From NCBI GenBank assembly GCA_937894465.1, contig CALCRE010000128.1, positions 1 to 9,728 of the forward strand: DNA of 9,728 nt. The letters run 5' to 3'. The notes under the pieces were generated by a model. It was given only the letters and a program-made list of their open reading frames with translations, did not search any database and was not told the DNA's origin. Origin of the DNA: an uncultured Clostridia bacterium (GTDB lineage: Bacteria > Bacillota > Clostridia > JAAYHZ01). Numbering within the stretch: position 1 is the stretch's first letter; each line of letters opens with the position of its first letter. This document shows, one piece after another, positions 7,331 through 9,728 of this stretch. The position numbers were made by a program, and so were the translations under genes.

Positions 7331-7338
7331 CCCTCCTT
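7331..7338 (-). promoter_or_regulatory. Ribosome binding site of copy A
   Basis: AAGGAGGG, nearly the full anti-Shine-Dalgarno complement, lies 9 nt before the ATG at 7321. Confidence 0.8.
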
Positions 7339-7361
7339 ATATATCATTTATTGAACTGACA

Positions 7362-7376
7362 TTTACATAATGTAAA
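7362..7376. promoter_or_regulatory. Perfect palindrome in the leader of copy A
   Basis: TTTACAT-A-ATGTAAA has two perfect 7-bp arms around one central base. It lies 41-55 bp upstream of the copy A start codon, downstream of the proposed promoter, where a bound repressor could block elongation. The regulator is unknown. Confidence 0.45.
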
Positions 7377-7384
7377 CGTAAATT
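7370..7384. promoter_or_regulatory. cre-like site (possible CcpA/LacI-family operator)
   Basis: ATGTAAACGTAAATT fits the catabolite-responsive-element consensus WTGNAANCGNWNNCW at all fixed positions except the final C. It overlaps the palindrome at 7362-7376 and lies downstream of the promoter, where such sites often repress. Sugar-binding proteins are frequent CcpA or LacI-family targets, which makes the match plausible. The right half-site is poor, so this is tentative. Confidence 0.35.
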
Positions 7385-7470
7385 CCACGGGCTATAAAAT
7401 TGTAAAAAAGAAAGTTGCCATACCTGTTGCATAAATTTTGAGAATTGTCTGGTTGATTTAACTATTACTA

Positions 7471-7499
7471 ATTTTACCACTTACCAATATGTAAGTCAA
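7471..7499 (-). promoter_or_regulatory. Sigma-A-like promoter of copy A
   Basis: A -35 element TTGACT (7494-7499) and a -10 element TAAAAT (7471-7476), each 5 of 6 to consensus, are separated by 17 bp. Transcription would start near 7464, giving a leader of about 140 nt before the ATG. Confidence 0.65.
7480..7495. promoter_or_regulatory. Inverted repeat within the copy A promoter
   Basis: CTTAC-CAATAT-GTAAG fills most of the spacer between the -10 and -35 elements and touches the -35 box, a common operator position. The TTAC...GTAA half-sites echo the palindrome at 7362-7376, although the centre is one base longer. Confidence 0.35.
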
Positions 7500-7552
7500 C
7501 ATATAGAATAATTATTTTTTCTTTTTCATCATACCACCTTTTATAAGAACTG

Positions 7553-7588
7553 AATAATAAAACCGTACCGGTTTTTGTGATACGGGTA
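7553..7588 (-). terminator. Imperfect terminator after the copy B relic
   Basis: On the minus strand ACCCGTA (complement of 7581-7587) pairs imperfectly with TACGGT (complement of 7562-7567) and is followed by a T-rich stretch, TTTTATTATT. It resembles the hairpins after copies A and C and looks like the decayed terminator of copy B. An alternative small hairpin, AAACCG-GTA-CGGTTT, overlaps it. Confidence 0.5.
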
Positions 7589-7625
7589 TATTAATGTTTT
7601 AATTTTCTATTTTTTTCTTGTATTA

Positions 7626-7956
7626 TCAAAGTCTGTACAGCTTCTTCAAGGCCGCCCATGTAACTCTTTCGTACATTACATAATCGTCATTGTTGTAGTA
7701 AACATCCACATGTTTTCCAAGACCTGCTTCGTAAAACTGATTGATAATGACGATCACAGAAAACAGCATGAAGTGCATAGATATCATCGCCAAATTAGTT
7801 CCGTTCCTCTATAAATGCCTTTATCATATCATTCGTAACATAAGTTGTATCTCAGTACTTGATGGCTCCTATACAGTAATCATTGTGCCATTTTTCAGGG
7901 TATAAGATATTGGTGTCCGTACTGAATGTTGCAACAAATCCGCCGCATCTAGCATA
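7626..7956 (-). pseudogene. Relic of a third solute-binding protein gene (copy B, C-terminal fragment)
   Basis: Translated in pieces, this stretch matches the C-termini of copies A and C, for example INQFYEAGLGKHVDVYYNND against INQLYEAGLEKLVDDYYNND. It is dead: the Trp codon of the KYW motif has become TGA (7852-7854), about 44 bp are missing near 7757 with loss of frame, and about 39 bp are missing near 7917. Only the region equivalent to the last 410 nt of copy C survives. It is closer to copy C than to copy A, sharing a 23-nt identical stretch (7894-7916 with 8342-8364) that differs in copy A. Upstream it ends immediately at the T-run of the copy C terminator. The final stop is TGA at 7626-7628. 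Confidence 0.85.
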
Positions 7957-7991
7957 AAAAAGCCGTACCGGCAGAATTCGGTACGGCTTTT
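7956..7991 (-). terminator. Strong bidirectional-type terminator after copy C
   Basis: The arms AAAAGCCGTACCG (7958-7970) and CGGTACGGCTTTT (7979-7991) form a perfect 13-bp stem with an 8-nt loop, flanked by A-runs and T-runs so that it could stop transcription on either strand. It lies 41 nt past the copy C stop codon. Confidence 0.88.
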
Positions 7992-8032
7992 CATTTATTC
8001 ACTTGTTTGCTTAATTAAAAGCACTCTATAGT

Positions 8033-9676
8033 CTACCCAAGAGAAATAGGTGTATATGACAAATCAGGTGTCTTGTAGGGCATGAATAGATCATTGTTGT
8101 AATAATCATCTACAAGCTTTTCAAGACCTGCTTCATAGAGCTGATTGATGTATTGCTCCCACTCGGTGTTGATATTAGCAATTTGACCATTCCAATGACG
8201 ATCACGGAAATCAGCATGAAGTGCATTAATATCAGCGCCAAATTTGTTCCAGTCCTCTGTAAACGCTTTCATCATGTCATTAGGAACATATGTAGAACTC
8301 CAGTACTTAATAGGCTCAATACAATAATATTTGTACCATTCTTCAGGGTATAAGATATTGGTGTATAAAGCTGTAAATTCATTACCAATTAACGAAGGAG
8401 CTCCTGTATTGAACAATGCAGCGAATCCGCCGTATCTTGCATAGTGAGGAGGAATCTTAGTAGCATCGGTAACGTTTCTGCTGGATTTCCAAGGTTCTCC
8501 AACCCATGTATAGTGAACGCCTGCAATACCGAATCTAATTTTTGCCCAGAATTCGTCATCCATAGGGGTGGAGTTTAAATCATTCCACATGGTTAATACT
8601 CTTGCAAGCTTTTCGTCGGATACAGTTGCACCAACAAGCCATGTTCTGAATTTACCGGAAGCAAAAGCATCCATGTTGTATCTTCTTGTTCCCCATTTGT
8701 TGTTAGGTTCAGTACCTTGAGGTCCTGATAAAGCAGGCCATGTTACGAATGTTGCATCTTCGTCTCCGGAGTTGAGCCAAATGCTCTGAGGAGGTTGTCT
8801 GTCGGAATATTCCGGGAAGTCCGGTCTGCAGATGTATTGTCTGTCAGCAAAGAAATATCCGATCTTTCCTGTCATCCAGTTTGCCAGCAGGTTATCATAC
8901 CAAGATCCTTGCGGAGCTAAGCTTTCATATCCTTCCGGCAATGTTCTGATGTAACCTTTGTCACGCATATCAACTGCCCATTCCAAGTAATCTCTGTAAC
9001 CGGTAAATGCGTAATAAGGAACAATGTCTCCTGTTGCTTCATCTTTATACATGAAGTTTCCATCAGATCCGACAACACCGAATTGTCCCCACCACAGGTC
9101 AACCCAGTGAGAGCGGAAGTTATGGTTGAATATAACGCCACCGTATGTGTCGTCTTCACCGTTTCCGTCCGGGTCGTCTTCTGTAAAAGCTCTGAGGATA
9201 TCGTTGAAATCATCATGTGGGAAAATATAGTCGGTGATAAACACTTGATTGCTGAATTTGCCTAATTTCTCATCAGTTAAAGGAACAGGAGTCAATAAAG
9301 ATTCATCAAGGTCATAACCTATATTCTCCAACCAATCCAATCTGGCCAACGGAACGTTATAGTACCATTTGTTGTCTACAACATAGGAAATTCCGTAGAA
9401 ATTATCAGATAGTGTACCATCTTCATTTCTAACGTTGTTATGTATCCTTGAAGTAGGTTCATTTTGTAACATCAGTTCATAGTAGTACGGGAAATACTTT
9501 TTATACATTTCAATGTTGATTAATCTGGTTAATCCTTGGTCGTACAATTGAACTGCATCCCATGGAGCATGATCCAAGTGGCTGATATCAGGCATGTCAC
9601 CTGCCGCTAACATCATGGACAATCCTTCAGGGTCATAGTTACTGACCGCCCATGTTTGCAGGTCGATATTGTACCT
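8033..9676 (-). pseudogene. Solute-binding protein gene lacking its 5' end (copy C)
   Basis: A long open frame matches copy A from Lys102 to its C-terminus. It includes the same EF-hand-like loop DPDGNGEDD (codons at 9149-9175), the shared EYSDRQPPQSIWLN block, and a C-terminus extended to YKTPDLSYTPISLG. Homology begins at RYNIDLQTWAV (codons from 9676). Upstream the sequence is unrelated and an in-frame TAA occurs at 9698-9700. The signal peptide, lipobox and stalk are missing, so the product could not be exported. An AAGGA by chance sits 6 nt before ATG 9616 (alternative TTG at 9622), so a cytoplasmic fragment might be made. There is no nonsense codon or frameshift in the remaining 547 codons, which suggests recent damage, or an insertion whose other side lies outside the window. 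Confidence 0.75.
8033..9676. repeat. Copy C unit of the direct duplication
   Basis: This is the partner of 5393-7018, in the same orientation and offset by about 2,655 bp in the best-matching part. Together with the copy B relic it shows serial tandem duplication of one gene. Confidence 0.85.
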
Positions 9677-9728
9677 CGTATTATAAAGTAGTAGTGTTTA
9701 TAGTCCCTCTCCAAGGACTGTATGCTAT
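9677..9728. other. Unrelated sequence replacing the 5' end of copy C
   Basis: These 52 bp do not resemble the corresponding part of copy A. On the plus strand they contain a hairpin: TATAGTCC (9699-9706) and GGACTGTA (9715-9722) form an 8-bp stem with one G-T pair and an 8-nt loop. No gene can be called. This may be the end of an inserted element or a deletion junction, and the window ends too soon to say which. Confidence 0.5.

Larger units (their letters stand above)
7322..7552. other. Upstream region of copy A (no gene)
   Basis: About 230 bp between the copy A start and the relic's terminator hold the promoter, two palindromes, the cre-like site and the ribosome site listed separately. 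I see no small open frame with a ribosome site and no recognisable riboswitch in the roughly 140-nt leader. Confidence 0.6.

Noticed and set aside
7008..7370. 120-codon open frame on the plus strand rich in Val and Ala
   Set aside because: It is the antisense reading of the Thr/Ala stalk codons of copy A. The composition mirrors the repeat, and it has no ribosome site or family resemblance.
9674..9728. Possible 3' end of a group II intron (GAGAGG...CTACT-like spacing on the minus strand before the copy C exon)
   Set aside because: The two short motifs recall domain VI, but no convincing domain V with an AGC triad partner or domain VI stem can be built from the visible bases. The similarity is too short to support a call.
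1..9728. CRISPR array, tRNA, rRNA, complete insertion sequence or defence system
   Set aside because: No regularly spaced repeats, RNA gene signatures, transposase, nuclease or restriction motifs were found on either strand.

Overview
All recognisable genes read on the minus strand, so gene order runs from high to low coordinates. The content suggests an anaerobic, low-GC Gram-positive bacterium of the Clostridia (Bacillota). Reasons: A+T-rich spacers, AAGGAGG-type ribosome sites, a solute-binding lipoprotein with a Thr/Ala-rich stalk, a fused homocysteine methyltransferase/methylenetetrahydrofolate reductase, and a short MetH without the S-adenosylmethionine reactivation domain. The assignment is inference from gene content.

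Right half (about 5300-9728): a degenerating tandem array of one solute-binding lipoprotein family. Copy A (5393-7321) is intact, with lipobox, promoter, strong ribosome site and terminator. Copy B (7626-7956) is a roughly 330-bp relic of the C-terminal end, with a nonsense codon and internal deletions. Copy C (8033-9676) keeps a long open frame very similar to copy A but has lost its signal peptide and N-terminus. Its homology stops abruptly near 9676 and unrelated sequence with an in-frame stop follows to the window edge. Each copy is followed by a hairpin with a CCGTA/TACGG stem core. No permease or ATPase genes are visible.

Left half (1-5222): a small FmdB-type zinc-ribbon gene (5001-5222), then a one-carbon/methionine cassette. 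The cassette is a YitJ-like bifunctional enzyme (3040-4878) overlapping a cobalamin-dependent methionine synthase (639-3053) by 14 nt. Together they would reduce methylene-tetrahydrofolate to methyl-tetrahydrofolate and pass the methyl group through cobalamin to homocysteine. Next comes an ECF-type sigma factor (27-542), whose last codons overlap the start of another frame running off the left edge, possibly its anti-sigma factor.

Regulatory candidates: sigma-A-like promoters before copy A, the bifunctional enzyme and the zinc-ribbon gene; palindromes and a cre-like site before copy A; twin palindromes before the sigma factor; and a 10-bp motif occurring as a tandem pair before the methionine cassette and once before the sigma gene. 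No tRNA, rRNA, CRISPR array or complete mobile element was seen. The window looks largely ordinary. The duplicated lipoprotein array and its unexplained right-hand junction are the parts most worth a second look.
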